Counted from the stretch's first letter, positions 26,849 to 36,458 are shown. The stretch is DNA of 64,000 bases from Conchiformibius steedae (GCF_014054725.1 NZ_CP059563.1:1143749-1207748), one strand, 5' to 3'. Numbers and translations: made by a program. Notes: generated by a model from the letters alone, not told the origin.

Positions 26849-27574
26849 TTAGTAGTTGAAATTTTCGCCCAAATAAACGGCGCGTACCTGCTCATCACGC
26901 ACCAAATCATCAGGTTTGCCCGATGCCAGTACGGTGCCATCGCTGATAATATAGGCGCGGTCGCAAATACGCAGGGTTTCGCGTACATTGTGGTCGGTAA
27001 TCAATACGCCAATGCCGCGCTGTTTTAAAAATTCAATGATTTTTTGAATATCAATTACGGCGATGGGGTCTACGCCCGCAAAGGGTTCGTCCAGCAGGAT
27101 AAAGCGCGGTTGCATTGCCAGCACGCGGGCAATTTCCACGCGCCGCCGCTCGCCGCCTGATAAAGCGGGCGCAGGGCTGTGGCGCAGACGTGCGATATTG
27201 AGGTCGGCAAGCAGTTTTTCCAATTGTTCGTCAATCTCGGCACGACTGCGAAAGCGGATTTCCAAAATGGCGCGGATGTTTTGTTCCACCGTCATTTTGC
27301 GGAAAATCGAGGCTTCCTGTGGCAGATAGCCGATGCCTGCGCGGGCGCGTTCGTGAATTGGACGATGGCGCAATTCCATGCCGTCCAAGCGGATGGTGCC
27401 TGCATCGGCGGCAATCAGCCCGACAATCATGTAAAAACTGGTGGTTTTGCCTGCGCCGTTGGGTCCCAGTAAGCCTATCACTTCGCCGCTGTGAATATCC
27501 AGCGAAAAGTTTTTAACCACTTGGCGTTTTTTAAAGGTTTTTTGTAAACCGTTAACGTGAAGGTGTGAGGTCAT
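26849..27574 (-). CDS. lptB: LPS export ABC transporter ATP-binding protein
   Basis: LptB powers extraction of lipopolysaccharide from the inner membrane with LptFG. The 241 residues show Walker [10 protein letters not shown], the Q-loop, signature [13 protein letters not shown] and Walker [14 protein letters not shown]. The gene follows lptA by 21 bases and precedes rpoN by 8 bases. lptF and lptG are not in the window. Confidence 0.97.
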   Translation of the reverse strand: MTSHLHVNGLQKTFKKRQVVKNFSLDIHSGEVIGLLGPNGAGKTTSFYMIVGLIAADAGTIRLDGMELRHRPIHERARAGIGYLPQEASIFRKMTVEQNIRAILEIRFRSRAEIDEQLEKLLADLNIARLRHSPAPALSGGERRRVEIARVLAMQPRFILLDEPFAGVDPIAVIDIQKIIEFLKQRGIGVLITDHNVRETLRICDRAYIISDGTVLASGKPDDLVRDEQVRAVYLGENFNY

Positions 27575-27595
27575 GATGTGTGGGTAAGGTATTTT

Positions 27596-28135
27596 TTATT
27601 TTGCTTTTTTGTCTTTGGTAGCGGGTTTGGCTTCTTGAATGCTGCCGTTGGGCTGGATAATCACGCTCACGCGCCCGCCGTTTTTCGTGCCTGCCGCTTT
27701 ACCGCCTAACACAGTATAAACTTCGGTACGCATATTGTAGGTAATGGTTTCGCCTTTAGCGATGTCGCCACCGCGCCGAACTTGCGCGTTACCGTTAAGT
27801 TTGACCACGCCCGTGGCGGAACTGTATTCCACGCGTTTGCCTTGACCTTCTACCTGACCTTTATTGTCCAACTGCTGTCCGAATTTCACAGGATTGCCCT
27901 GTGCCTGCATGATTTGGTTGCCGCTTTTGTCTTGTGCCACCCGCACGTTTTCGGCGCGGATATGCAAACTGCCCTGCTGAATCACCACATTGCCGCTAAA
28001 CACGGTAATTTGGTTTTTTTGGTCTAAAGAACCTTGGTCGGCTTGAATGGCAATCGGTTGGCGGCGGTCGCTTTCCAACGCGTGTGCCTGAACACACACC
28101 ACGCCCAATAAAACGGCGGTAAATTTATTCTTCAT
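27596..28135 (-). CDS. lptA: LPS transport periplasmic protein
   Basis: LptA forms the periplasmic bridge that carries LPS from LptC to LptDE. The 179-residue protein has a signal peptide (MKNKFTAVLLGVVCVQAHA) and the OstA-like beta-jellyroll: PIAIQADQGSLDQKNQITVF, GNVVIQQGSLHIRAENV and a KGETITYNM region. The ATG at 28135 lies inside the end of lptC (11-base overlap), implying coupled translation. The tail is lysine-rich. Confidence 0.93.
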   Translation of the reverse strand: MKNKFTAVLLGVVCVQAHALESDRRQPIAIQADQGSLDQKNQITVFSGNVVIQQGSLHIRAENVRVAQDKSGNQIMQAQGNPVKFGQQLDNKGQVEGQGKRVEYSSATGVVKLNGNAQVRRGGDIAKGETITYNMRTEVYTVLGGKAAGTKNGGRVSVIIQPNGSIQEAKPATKDKKAK

Positions 28136-28700
28136 ATTTAGGGTCATAAATCAAGGCTTTCACTTGTGCGGGCAAATCCAGTTTGCCGCTGTTGTGGTCG
28201 TAAAACATGCCCAATGCCGAACCTTCAGAACGCCCTTGGCGAAAATGCACAGGCGCATCGGTGCGTGCAGTACGGGCAACGGTGTCCACCGTTAGCGTAT
28301 CGGTGCGGATTTCTGTATCTTCTGCTTGGCGATGGTGTCGGCGCAGCAACACGCCTTGCTCAAAATCAATTTGTTTGGATGCCAAATGATAACGTGCCAA
28401 CTCGCTGTACACGCTGTAATGCTGTCCGTCTGCGTCCAATGCCTGCAAATCTGCGCCCTGTAAAAACACATCTTTACCGTCAGGCAATTGCCATGCGCGT
28501 TGTGCGTCCAGTTTTTCGCGTAACTTGCCCTGTTCGTCAAAACGCCTGCCCGCCATGCCCGTCATTTCGTATTGCGGCAGTTTCGGATTTAAACGCACGG
28601 TTTCGGTGTGAATGGTGCTGATGCGTTCCAACCACGCCGACAATCCGCCTAAAATTACTGCTAAAGCCAAAGGAAACAGCCAGTTGCTGCGTAACATCAT
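28125..28700 (-). CDS. lptC: LPS export inner-membrane protein
   Basis: LptC receives LPS from LptBFG and passes it to LptA. The 191-residue protein has one N-terminal membrane anchor (WLFPLALAVILGGLSAWLE, about residues 6-24) and a periplasmic jellyroll with LPQYEMTGMAGRRFDEQGKL and later repeats. Two consecutive ATGs (28700 and 28697) overlap the kdsC stop, so either may start the protein. The gene order kdsC-lptC-lptA-lptB supports the call even though LptC sequences diverge strongly. Confidence 0.92.
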   Translation of the reverse strand: MMLRSNWLFPLALAVILGGLSAWLERISTIHTETVRLNPKLPQYEMTGMAGRRFDEQGKLREKLDAQRAWQLPDGKDVFLQGADLQALDADGQHYSVYSELARYHLASKQIDFEQGVLLRRHHRQAEDTEIRTDTLTVDTVARTARTDAPVHFRQGRSEGSALGMFYDHNSGKLDLPAQVKALIYDPKYEE

Positions 28701-29236
28701 TTCAGGTATTCCTGCAACAGCGCGTCCAATGTGCCTTGCGAACGCATCAGCAGGTCGCACACTTCGCGCACCGCGCCCGCACCGCCTACAGCCTGCGTGG
28801 TATAAACCGCGTGTTGTTTCACAAAATCATGGGCATTGGCAACGGCAACAGGCAAACCGCAACGCACCAGCACAGGCAAATCAATCACATCGTCGCCCGC
28901 AAAAGCACATTGATGTTCCGCCAAACCCGTTTGTTCGCGCAATTGGGTATAAGCGGCGCGTTTATCGTGTACGCCGTGAAAATAATGTTGGATACCCAAT
29001 TGTTGCACCCGTGCGGCAACGGCGCTGTCGTTACGCGCCGTAATCACGGCAACCGCCACGCCGCTTTGCTGCAACATTTTGATACCGTGTCCGTCTAAAG
29101 TATGAAAGGCTTTGAACACTTCGCCGTTCGCGCCCATCAGCAGTCTGCCGTCAGTTAACACACCATCTACATCTAAAATCAGCAAACGGACAGCGGCAGC
29201 ACGTTGGGCAAGGTGGTCGGACAGGGTGGGGGACAT
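28697..29236 (-). CDS. kdsC: 3-deoxy-manno-octulosonate-8-phosphatase
   Basis: KdsC removes phosphate from KDO-8-phosphate for LPS core synthesis. It is a small HAD enzyme of 179 residues: LLILDVDGVLTDG (nucleophile aspartate), the short HGIKML segment typical of tetrameric KdsC, ITARND, and FAGDDVIDLPVL. ATG 29236 (MSPTLSDHLAQRAAAV) fits the family length; longer in-frame starts would run into the intergenic region. kdsD, usually directly upstream, is absent here. Confidence 0.95.
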   Translation of the reverse strand: MSPTLSDHLAQRAAAVRLLILDVDGVLTDGRLLMGANGEVFKAFHTLDGHGIKMLQQSGVAVAVITARNDSAVAARVQQLGIQHYFHGVHDKRAAYTQLREQTGLAEHQCAFAGDDVIDLPVLVRCGLPVAVANAHDFVKQHAVYTTQAVGGAGAVREVCDLLMRSQGTLDALLQEYLK

Positions 29237-29471
29237 GGCGTTTATCGGGTGGTCAATCACAAACGCAATTTTAACAGATTTTGTGCCTGACAGATATGTT
29301 AAGATGATTATCGGTTTGGTTTTTTTAGGGAAAACCAGTGCCATGCACCATTGCGTGGGTGTGTGCATACTTGCAACAAATGCGGTTTCATGGGAAAAAA
29401 GTCGGGCTTTATCGCGCTTGCAGCATAATGATATGATGGGCGCACTATCCGCGTTTGTAAAAGGAAGCATC

Positions 29472-30506
29472 ATGCAAAAAATATTGGCACAATTAAGCCA
29501 TCGGCTGATTCAAGCACCGATGGCGGGTGTGCAAAACGAAGATTTGGCGCTTGCAGTGTGTTCGGCGGGGGCGTTGGGGTCTTTGCCTGCTGCAATGTTG
29601 AGCCATGAAGATTTGCATCAGGCATTGGCACGTTTGCAGGCGCAAAGCGGTGGTCGTCCGTACAACGTCAATTTTTTCGCCCATGTGCCTGAAACGGTTT
29701 CCGAGACGCAAACCGCAGCTTGGCATCGTGTGCTAGAGCCTTATTTTGCGCGTTGGGGCGTGAATCCCGATACCGTTCCGTCTGCGCCGTCGCGCCGTCC
29801 GTTTGATGAAAGTGTGTTGCCTTTGTTGCGCCGTTACCATCCTGCGGTGGTGAGCTTTCATTTTGGCGTACCTGCTGCGCCTTTGTTGGCAGCGGTGCGC
29901 GAAACGGGCGCGAAAATTATGGCAACGGCAACCACAGTCGCGGAAGCACGTTTTTTGGTGCAAAACGGCGTGGATGCGGTGATTGCACAAGGTTGGGAAG
30001 CGGGTGGACATCGCGGTTGGTTTTTGGATAAACATCCACATCATCAAAGTGGTACGTTTGCTTTATTGCCGAATATCGTCCGTGCGGTATCTGTGCCTGT
30101 GGTGGCTGCGGGTGGAATAAGCGATGCAGCAACCGTTCGCGCTGCCTTTGCCTTGGGTGCGAGTGCGGTTCAGGTAGGTACAGCATTTTTATTGGCAGAC
30201 GAAGCACAAACTTCTCCTGCGCACCGTGCCGCTTTACAAAGTTCCGCCGCCGAATACACGGCAGTCAGCAATGTATTGAGCGGCGGTGGGGCGCGTGGTG
30301 TCGTAAATGGACTGATGCGCGACTTGGGCGTGTGGCACGATGATGCGCCACCGTTTCCCCATGCTGCCGCAGCGGTGAATGCCCTGCGCCGTGTTGCCGA
30401 AGTGCAGGAAAACTTTGATTTTACGCCGATGTGGGCAGGACAAAACGCCCGTTTGGCACAAAGTGGCAGCGCTGCACACATTATTGCCCGTTTGATGGAG
30501 CAATAA
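29472..30506 (+). CDS. Nitronate monooxygenase (2-nitropropane dioxygenase family)
   Basis: The 344-residue protein is an FMN-dependent class I nitronate monooxygenase, which detoxifies propionate-3-nitronate and related alkyl nitronates. The TIM barrel begins LSHRLIQAPMAGVQN; the diagnostic EAGGHRG segment follows AQGW, then PVVAAGGISD and ALGASAVQVGTAFL for FMN phosphate binding. AAGGAAGCATC is the ribosome-binding site for ATG 29472. It is divergent from kdsC, and a 235-base gap lies between the two starts. The physiological substrate is not certain. Confidence 0.9.
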   Translation: MQKILAQLSHRLIQAPMAGVQNEDLALAVCSAGALGSLPAAMLSHEDLHQALARLQAQSGGRPYNVNFFAHVPETVSETQTAAWHRVLEPYFARWGVNPDTVPSAPSRRPFDESVLPLLRRYHPAVVSFHFGVPAAPLLAAVRETGAKIMATATTVAEARFLVQNGVDAVIAQGWEAGGHRGWFLDKHPHHQSGTFALLPNIVRAVSVPVVAAGGISDAATVRAAFALGASAVQVGTAFLLADEAQTSPAHRAALQSSAAEYTAVSNVLSGGGARGVVNGLMRDLGVWHDDAPPFPHAAAAVNALRRVAEVQENFDFTPMWAGQNARLAQSGSAAHIIARLMEQ

Positions 30507-30513
30507 AAAAAGA

Positions 30514-30534
30514 GGTGTGGAAAAAATCCACACC
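30514..30534 (+). terminator. Hairpin after the nitronate monooxygenase gene
   Basis: GGTGTGGA pairs with TCCACACC around five A's. There is no T-run downstream, so it may be a weak or Rho-assisted end. Confidence 0.45.
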
Positions 30535-30694
30535 CAAACACACACACATCAAGAGGAAAGCAGTTTTTAATTTTATTGTAATGAGAATGAGAAGCTTATC
30601 TAAAATAGAGTTTGGCTAAACAATCTAAAAAGGGTTTGTATTCCTTTTGCTTCTTTTATTACACACGATTATAGCGTGTTGGCAAAACGGCTTA

Positions 30695-30708
30695 TTGATA
30701 CAAATCAA
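30695..30708. promoter_or_regulatory. FNR-type binding site
   Basis: TTGATACAAATCAA matches the FNR consensus TTGAT-N4-ATCAA exactly. It lies 333 bases before lldP and about 190 bases after the monooxygenase stop. This is far from the predicted lldP promoter, so either another promoter or a distal role would be needed. Confidence 0.5.
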
Positions 30709-30940
30709 GCTTATCCCATCTTGAGTGATTGTCTTGATTAAGTAATTGATAGGTTTGAATAATAATTCAATTTCCTGTTCTTGGGGAAATTTTGTCGGAT
30801 GCGGGCGTACTCATATTTTATGATGGCACCAATCAGCTTGCCTGATGGCGGTATTTTTAATTTTTCTTTATAAAAATCAAAACAAAAGATTACATGTAAA
30901 CTACATAAACAGTCGCAAAATCCCTGTTTTTAAGGTGCTA

Positions 30941-30969
30941 TTGACCGAATATGGCAAGTTTTGTACAGT
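30941..30969 (+). promoter_or_regulatory. Sigma-70 promoter of lldP
   Basis: TTGACC and TACAGT are separated by 17 bases and lie about 70 bases before the lldP start. Confidence 0.55.
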
Positions 30970-31040
30970 AGCCCGTTTTTGGCTAATCAAAATTAAAATC
31001 ATTTTTTAAACCCAGTTGATTCTCTTATCGGAGTTTTTTC

Positions 31041-32855
31041 ATGTACACCCTGCTTGCCCTATCACCGATTTTGGTGGTGTTTTTACTGCTGGTGGTGCTG
31101 CGCTGGTCGGCAAAAGCGGCGATGGCCGTTGCCCTTGCCGTTACCGCCGCGCTGTCGCTTACCGTTTGGAAAACCGCGCCCAATGTGGTGGCTGCTGCCG
31201 CTGCCAACGGCGTATTTACCGCGCTAACCGTGCTGTATATCGTGTTTGGTGCAATTTTGCTGCTGAATACCTTAAAAGAAAGTGGTGCGATTCGCTCTAT
31301 TCGTCAAGGTTTTATGGATATTTCCCCCGACCGCCGCGTACAAGTGATTATTGTAGCGTGGTTGTTCGGTTGTTTGATTGAAGGCTCTTCCGGCTGGGGT
31401 ACGCCCTCGGCGGTGGGTGCGCCGCTGCTGTTGGCATTGGGTTTCCCTGCCATGGGCGCGGTGATGTCCATGCTGGTGATTCAATCCACGCCAGTATCTT
31501 ACGGCGCAGTGGGTACGCCGATTTTGGTGGGCGTGAAAACCGGTTTGGACAACCCCGTGTTTAACGACATGGTTGCCACGTCTTCTTTCCAAACCACTGA
31601 AGCCTACCTGCATCAGGTGGGCGCCAGTGTGGGCTTGGTACACGGTATTGTCGGTACGCTGATTCCCTTGATTTTGTGCGGCTTGCTGACCCGCTTTTTT
31701 GGCGAAAAACGTTCTTTTGCCGAAGGTTTGAAAGTGTGGAAGTTTGCCCTGTTTGCAGGCGTGGCGTTTACCTTGCCTTATGCTTTGACGGCACACTTTT
31801 TCGGACCTGAATTCCCGTCTATTGTGGGCGCGTTTGTCGGCTTGCTGATTGTCGTGCCTTTGGCAAAACGCGGCTTTTTGATGCCTAAAGAAATCTTTGA
31901 TTTCCCCGAACGTAGCAAATGGGACGCCAGCTGGATGGGTTCGATTGCCCAGCAGGAACATCAAAATAACACGCCTACTTTTTCCGTATTCCGTGCATTT
32001 TCGCCCTATGTGATTGTGATTGCGTTGCTGATTATCACGCGCACTATTCCCGCGATTAAATCCTTTATTGCCAAACCCGATTTGGCATTGCGTTGGGGTG
32101 AAGAAGGCTCACAAATTATTTTTGGTTGGAATACCTTTATTTGGCAAAACCTGCTCGGTTCGGGCATCAACCTGAAATTTGAAGGCATGTATTCACCTGG
32201 TACGGTGCTGATTATTGCGGCGATTGCTTGTATTCCCATTTTTAAAATGGACATGAAAAACTTCCGCCGTGGCTGGATGGATGCAGGTAAAACCCTGATT
32301 GCCGCTGCCCCTGCGCTGATGTTGTCCATTCCGATGGTGCAGGTGTTTATTAACTCCCAATCTGCCGATATGACTGCAGTGGGTGCGTTGCAGTCTATGC
32401 CTAAAGTATTGGCGGCGGGCGCGGCGGACACCTTTAGCGGTATGTGGCCCAATGTGGCACCGTGGATTGGTTCTTTGGGTGCGTTTATTGCGGGTTCTAA
32501 CACCATTTCTAATATGATGTTTTCGTTCTTCCAATTCTCTACCGCGCAACAAATCGGTTTGGGTTTTGAATCGGCTTCGCTGGTGATTGCTTTGCAAGCG
32601 GTAGGTGGTGCGGCAGGCAATATGATTTCCGTACACAATATTGTGGCTGCGGCTGCGGCGGTAGGCTTGGTAAACCGTGAAGGCGATATTATCCGTAAAA
32701 CACTGATTCCGATGTTGTATTATGTGATTCAGGCTGGTTTTATCGGTCAGGCACTGATTACGGGCAGCGTGATTTGGTGGGCGGTGGCGATTGCTGCACC
32801 TGTGGCATTCTTCTTTGCCATGTCCAAATTTTCGGATAAAACCACACAGCAGTAA
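31041..32855 (+). CDS. lldP: L-lactate permease
   Basis: LldP (LctP) imports lactate and glycolate with protons. The 604-residue protein is a polytopic membrane protein of the LctP family with more than a dozen hydrophobic segments and family text such as [27 protein letters not shown] and [23 protein letters not shown] serves as the ribosome-binding site. Lactate is a major carbon source for host-associated Neisseriaceae. No lactate dehydrogenase gene is next to it. A terminator shared with the convergent adh gene follows. Confidence 0.96.
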   Translation: MYTLLALSPILVVFLLLVVLRWSAKAAMAVALAVTAALSLTVWKTAPNVVAAAAANGVFTALTVLYIVFGAILLLNTLKESGAIRSIRQGFMDISPDRRVQVIIVAWLFGCLIEGSSGWGTPSAVGAPLLLALGFPAMGAVMSMLVIQSTPVSYGAVGTPILVGVKTGLDNPVFNDMVATSSFQTTEAYLHQVGASVGLVHGIVGTLIPLILCGLLTRFFGEKRSFAEGLKVWKFALFAGVAFTLPYALTAHFFGPEFPSIVGAFVGLLIVVPLAKRGFLMPKEIFDFPERSKWDASWMGSIAQQEHQNNTPTFSVFRAFSPYVIVIALLIITRTIPAIKSFIAKPDLALRWGEEGSQIIFGWNTFIWQNLLGSGINLKFEGMYSPGTVLIIAAIACIPIFKMDMKNFRRGWMDAGKTLIAAAPALMLSIPMVQVFINSQSADMTAVGALQSMPKVLAAGAADTFSGMWPNVAPWIGSLGAFIAGSNTISNMMFSFFQFSTAQQIGLGFESASLVIALQAVGGAAGNMISVHNIVAAAAAVGLVNREGDIIRKTLIPMLYYVIQAGFIGQALITGSVIWWAVAIAAPVAFFFAMSKFSDKTTQQ

Positions 32856-32876
32856 TGGCTTGAATGATTAGAAGAT

Positions 32877-32916
32877 AAGCGGCATCTGATACACAGATGC
32901 CGCTTTGGTTTTTTAT
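32877..32916. terminator. Terminator between lldP and adh
   Basis: AAGCGGCATCTG pairs with CAGATGCCGCTT around five bases, followed on the plus strand by TGGTTTTTTAT. Confidence 0.85.
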
Positions 32917-32929
32917 GGATTTAAATGGC

Positions 32930-34000
32930 TTATTCCGCTGTCAAAACCACTTTCATCGCGCCGTTTTCTGCTGCGTGTTTAAACACATCATACGCTTGCT
33001 CTAACTCGCTGAATTTAAAGTGGTGGGTCAGCATTTGAGTGTAATCCACGGGGCTGGAAGCAATGGCTTTCAACAGCATTTCAGTAGTGTTGGTATTAAC
33101 CAAACCAGTGGTGATTTTCAGGTTTTTAATCCACAGTTTTTCCAGTTTGAAATCAACGGATTTACCGTGTACACCCACTACGGCAACATTGCCGCCTGCT
33201 TTTACAATGTTTTGGCACATATCCCAAGTGGCGGGAATGCCTACGGCTTCAATGGCAACATCCACACCGTCTGCGCCCACAATATCAAATACTTGCTTGG
33301 CAACATCGCCTGAAGCGGGGTTGATGGTGTGGGTTGCGCCCATGGCTTTTGCCATTTTCAGGCGGTTTTCGTCCATATCGCACATGATAATGGTGGCGGG
33401 GCTGTACAGTTGCGCGGTCAGCAGCGCACCCATGCCCACAGGACCTGCGCCCGCGATAAACACGGTGTCGCCGGGGGAAACATCGCCGTATTGTACGCCG
33501 ATTTCGTGTGAAGTAGGCAGCGCGTCAGAAAGCAGCAGTGCCACTTCATCATTTACATTTTCAGGCAATTTAATCAGGCTGTTATCGGCAAACGGGGTGC
33601 GGACGAATTCGGCTTGGGTGCCGTCAATCATATAGCCCAAAATCCAACCGCCGTTGCGGCAGTGAGAGTAAAGCTGCTGTTTGCAGTTGTCGCATGAACA
33701 GCATTTGCTCACGCAGGAAATAATCACTTTGTCGCCCACTTTGATGTTTTTCACGGCATCGCCCACACTTTCTACAATGCCGACACCTTCGTGTCCGAGA
33801 ATACGACCGTTCCACTCGCCGGTTTTTTCGCGGGCAACGGCTTCAATTTCGGGGTTTTTGCCTTTCCAAATACCCAAATCGGTACCGCAAATGGTGGTTT
33901 TGACAATGCGGACAACGGCATCGGTGGCATCAATAATTTGAGGTTTGGGTTTTTCTTCAAAACGGATGTCGCCTTCACCGTGGTAAACCATTGCTTTCAT
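32930..34000 (-). CDS. Zinc-dependent alcohol dehydrogenase
   Basis: The 356-residue protein is a medium-chain zinc dehydrogenase. The catalytic zinc site has Cys38 in TTICGTDLG and the GHE motif in ILGHEGVG. A four-cysteine structural zinc site (CVSKCCSCDNCKQQ and later Cys) is present, and AGAGPVGMGALL is the NAD-binding loop. It is alone on the minus strand with its own promoter. Substrate could be a short-chain alcohol or a related aldehyde; the sequence does not decide this. Confidence 0.92.
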   Translation of the reverse strand: MKAMVYHGEGDIRFEEKPKPQIIDATDAVVRIVKTTICGTDLGIWKGKNPEIEAVAREKTGEWNGRILGHEGVGIVESVGDAVKNIKVGDKVIISCVSKCCSCDNCKQQLYSHCRNGGWILGYMIDGTQAEFVRTPFADNSLIKLPENVNDEVALLLSDALPTSHEIGVQYGDVSPGDTVFIAGAGPVGMGALLTAQLYSPATIIMCDMDENRLKMAKAMGATHTINPASGDVAKQVFDIVGADGVDVAIEAVGIPATWDMCQNIVKAGGNVAVVGVHGKSVDFKLEKLWIKNLKITTGLVNTNTTEMLLKAIASSPVDYTQMLTHHFKFSELEQAYDVFKHAAENGAMKVVLTAE

Positions 34001-34074
34001 AGTATTGTCCTTTATAGTTAAGTGGAAAATGCCAAAAGAAATCTGATTTGATTTGGCTTGGGGTTGGTTTTCCC

Positions 34075-34103
34075 ATTATGCCGAAATGCTGGGACTAAGT
34101 CAA
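34075..34103 (-). promoter_or_regulatory. Sigma-70 promoter of adh
   Basis: On the minus strand TTGACT and CATAAT are 17 bases apart, about 75 bases before the adh start. A second TTGACTT lies 18 bases further upstream, giving a direct repeat that could bind a regulator. Confidence 0.6.
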
Positions 34104-34144
34104 ATTACCAATAGAAGTCAATATGTTATGTTATAACGTGCAAT

Positions 34145-34170
34145 AAAAAACCGTTCCGAACGGAACGGTT
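34145..34170 (-). terminator. Terminator of the minor-pilin cluster
   Basis: On the minus strand AACCGTTCC pairs with GGAACGGTT around a 4-base loop, followed by a T-run. It lies 20 bases beyond the last pilin gene. Confidence 0.85.
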
Positions 34171-34189
34171 GGTGTGTGGGAATAAATGG

Positions 34190-34654
34190 TTAAAATTTGC
34201 TGCAGGACGATTCGTTTGCCAAGCTGTTGTTTTTATAATCGCACAACAATACATCACCGCCCATATTCATGCGTAAACCGTATTTGCCTGATTTAATGGG
34301 GGTAATGGCAATGCTGAAGCCGCTGGGACGGGCATTTTGACCTGTAGGCAGAATGGTTTCGCTAAAACGGTATTGGGTTTTCACTTTTCCGGTAACGGCA
34401 GCGGTTTTGGCGTTGTTGTATTCGGTTTGGAATTGGGCGCGGCTGGCAAAGGCGCGGGGGCGTGCCAAACGTGCGGCTTCAAACTCTTGGCGCAGTTTGA
34501 TGGCAGCGGTTTTGGCATCTGCCAATTTCCCTTTTTCTACATAATCTTGATACATGGGTAGGGCAAAAGCTGCCAATACGCCCAGAATAATCAGGACGAC
34601 CAGCATTTCAACTAAAGAAAAACCGTGTTGGCGGCGGATAGTTTGGGTGTTCAT
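34190..34654 (-). CDS. Minor pilin, PilE-like (position of neisserial pilX)
   Basis: The 154-residue prepilin has a class III signal: a short basic leader cut before Phe in RRQHG/FSLVEM with Glu at +5, then the hydrophobic helix VVLIILGVLAAFALPMY. Two cysteines near the C-terminus (LLCDY and SSCSKF) can form the pilin D-region disulfide. The gene is the last of five and overlaps the preceding one (ATGA). Its position matches pilX/pilL of Neisseria, which affect pilus-pilus contacts or DNA uptake. Which of these it is cannot be settled from sequence alone. Confidence 0.85.
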   Translation of the reverse strand: MNTQTIRRQHGFSLVEMLVVLIILGVLAAFALPMYQDYVEKGKLADAKTAAIKLRQEFEAARLARPRAFASRAQFQTEYNNAKTAAVTGKVKTQYRFSETILPTGQNARPSGFSIAITPIKSGKYGLRMNMGGDVLLCDYKNNSLANESSCSKF

Positions 34655-35229
34655 GGCGGGGTCATCTCCACATAGCTTTGAAGGGTTACGGCGGTATTGG
34701 GGTTTTGTCCGTTGGCGCGGGCGGTTACGCGGAAGTGATAGCGGGTGAGTTTGCCATCTTTGCGTTCTCCTAAAAATTCAATGATATAGCGCACATTGCT
34801 GTTGGCGGCTTTTCCGGCAATGCTGTTTCTGGCTTTTGGGTCTTCCAGCAGGTTTTTGTCGGCATCATTATCGGAAGCGCGTTTCCATGCTTCCTTCGGT
34901 TCGGGTCCGACAGTACCTTTTACAACAAAGCGGGGTTTTTTGTCTTCAATATTAACGGGCTCAACAGGCAGGCACAAACCGCTGCTGCAATTGTAGTCAA
35001 ACGAGACAGTACCGACTGCGGCGGTGGAAAAATCCTGAATCTTTAATTCGGCATCGCGCAAACCGCTTTCTGCCATCGATAAGGCGAATTTGCGGTCGGC
35101 TTCGTTGGCACTGATGCGCATTTCGGTGGTGCTGGACTGGCTGCTGACCACAACCAACAGGGCAATCACCAGCATGACAATCATGACGATAAACAGGGAA
35201 AAGCCCTTTTGTTTGGGATGGTGAATCAT
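34651..35229 (-). CDS. pilK: Minor pilin, PilK/PilX family
   Basis: The 192-residue protein has the PilX-type N-terminus KQKGFSLFIVMIVMLVIALLVV, in which the usual Glu at +5 is absent (Phe-Ser-Leu-Phe-Ile), as is normal for this subfamily. ADRKFALSMAESGLRDAE is the conserved region after the helix. Together with the PilH-, PilI- and PilJ-like proteins it should form the tip complex that primes type IV pilus assembly at the inner membrane. Cysteines lie near residue 80-86 (CSSGLC). Confidence 0.88.
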   Translation of the reverse strand: MIHHPKQKGFSLFIVMIVMLVIALLVVVSSQSSTTEMRISANEADRKFALSMAESGLRDAELKIQDFSTAAVGTVSFDYNCSSGLCLPVEPVNIEDKKPRFVVKGTVGPEPKEAWKRASDNDADKNLLEDPKARNSIAGKAANSNVRYIIEFLGERKDGKLTRYHFRVTARANGQNPNTAVTLQSYVEMTPP

Positions 35230-35252
35230 GGTTTGACTGTCTCCGTGTGGGG

Positions 35253-36392
35253 TTAGAGCGGCATGCGGTTGGCGCAGGCGTTGCCGCTGCGGACGGTGGC
35301 ATTGATGATGTAGTCGGCAGTGGTGGGCGTGGTGGGGGCAACAGGCTTGCCCGAACCGTCAATAGCAGGTGCGTCCACATCATAGTTTAAGCGGATTTGC
35401 ACCAGCGAGGGCAGTTGGGATTCGCTTAAACGGTTGCTGAAAGTAAAGGTTTCGGGGGCATCTACAACCGCACCCGCGCTGGGGGCTGTGCCTGCTGCAC
35501 CGCCGCCTGCTGAGCCGCCACCAGCGGCTGCCGTGCCGGCAGGTTGGGTGTAACCCAGCGGACAGTTATTGGTATAACCGAAACCGAACTGCATTTCGTT
35601 GATGCCGCGGCTGACCAGTTTGGGATTTTGCCATGTGCCGTCGTGTCCCAAATCGCTGCGTAACAGTTGTTTGTTGTCTTTGTCAAAAATATAGGCTGCC
35701 GCATACAGCTTGCTTAAGGTCAGTTCGCCGCTGTCGGATAGGGCAAAAGGCACTTGACTATTGAGGGCGATGGTGTTGTTGGGACTGCGGATACCGCCAA
35801 AGGCAAGGGCGGAACGGCAGCTGCTTAATACAAACGGTCCGCCTTTTGCCAGAGTTTGACGCAATACATCTAATTTGGTGCTTTCGGCGGTGTTGTCTGC
35901 CAAGGTAATTTGGGTAATCTGGCTGGGGGCTTTGGCAGATAAGGTATTGATTCCTCGAAAACCGGTTTCGCCCTGACCATAAATGAAAAACAGGGCAGGC
36001 AGTTTTTTGCCGTTGTAGTCGTAGGTGTCGGCGCGGATGCCGAATCCGTCGGTTTGTTTGACGTTGATGGTAACGTGCTGGGGCGTGTTGGGCAGGGTGG
36101 TGAAATCAGGCGCTGTCCAACCGCTGACATTGCTGACGTTGTTGCCCAAGCTGTAGCAGCCGAATGTGCCTGCCAAACGGGCATCGCGGGTAAGGTGAAC
36201 GGCGGCGCTGCGCAGGTTTTGCTGAATATCCAAGCGTTCCAAGCTGCCTTGGTTAAGTTTGCGGGTGATGAAGTAAGTGCTGCCTGCCGCCAAAATCACA
36301 ATCAGTGCCAATACGCTGGCAACAATAAATTCAATCAGCGTAAAGCCTTGGTTTTTGCCGGCAAACGGTAGGTGTCGGATACGGTTGTTCAT
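35253..36392 (-). CDS. pilJ: Minor pilin, PilW/PilJ family
   Basis: The 379-residue prepilin has NQGFTLIEFIVASVLALIVI, including the class III cleavage site and Glu at +5. The large globular part fits PilW/PilJ, the biggest minor pilin of the priming complex. Near residues 280-305 there is a low-complexity insertion of Gly, Ala, Ser and Pro. ATG 36392 has AAAGGAATTTTG upstream; a TTG one codon before is less likely. The gene lies between the PilI-like and PilK-like genes. Confidence 0.88.
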   Translation of the reverse strand: MNNRIRHLPFAGKNQGFTLIEFIVASVLALIVILAAGSTYFITRKLNQGSLERLDIQQNLRSAAVHLTRDARLAGTFGCYSLGNNVSNVSGWTAPDFTTLPNTPQHVTINVKQTDGFGIRADTYDYNGKKLPALFFIYGQGETGFRGINTLSAKAPSQITQITLADNTAESTKLDVLRQTLAKGGPFVLSSCRSALAFGGIRSPNNTIALNSQVPFALSDSGELTLSKLYAAAYIFDKDNKQLLRSDLGHDGTWQNPKLVSRGINEMQFGFGYTNNCPLGYTQPAGTAAAGGGSAGGGAAGTAPSAGAVVDAPETFTFSNRLSESQLPSLVQIRLNYDVDAPAIDGSGKPVAPTTPTTADYIINATVRSGNACANRMPL

Positions 36393-36458
36393 CAAAATTC
36401 CTTTTTGGGGTCAAACGTCCGCCGATACGGGCGCGACAGGTGGGTGTGTGGCGCAGGC

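Larger units (their letters stand above)
30507..31040. other. Non-coding region between the nitronate monooxygenase gene and lldP
   Basis: This 534-base AT-rich gap has no convincing coding frame. It holds a hairpin after the monooxygenase gene, a perfect FNR-type box, a sigma-70 promoter shortly before lldP, and a TTTACATGTAA-like palindrome near 30890. It probably carries the regulation of lactate uptake. Confidence 0.7.
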
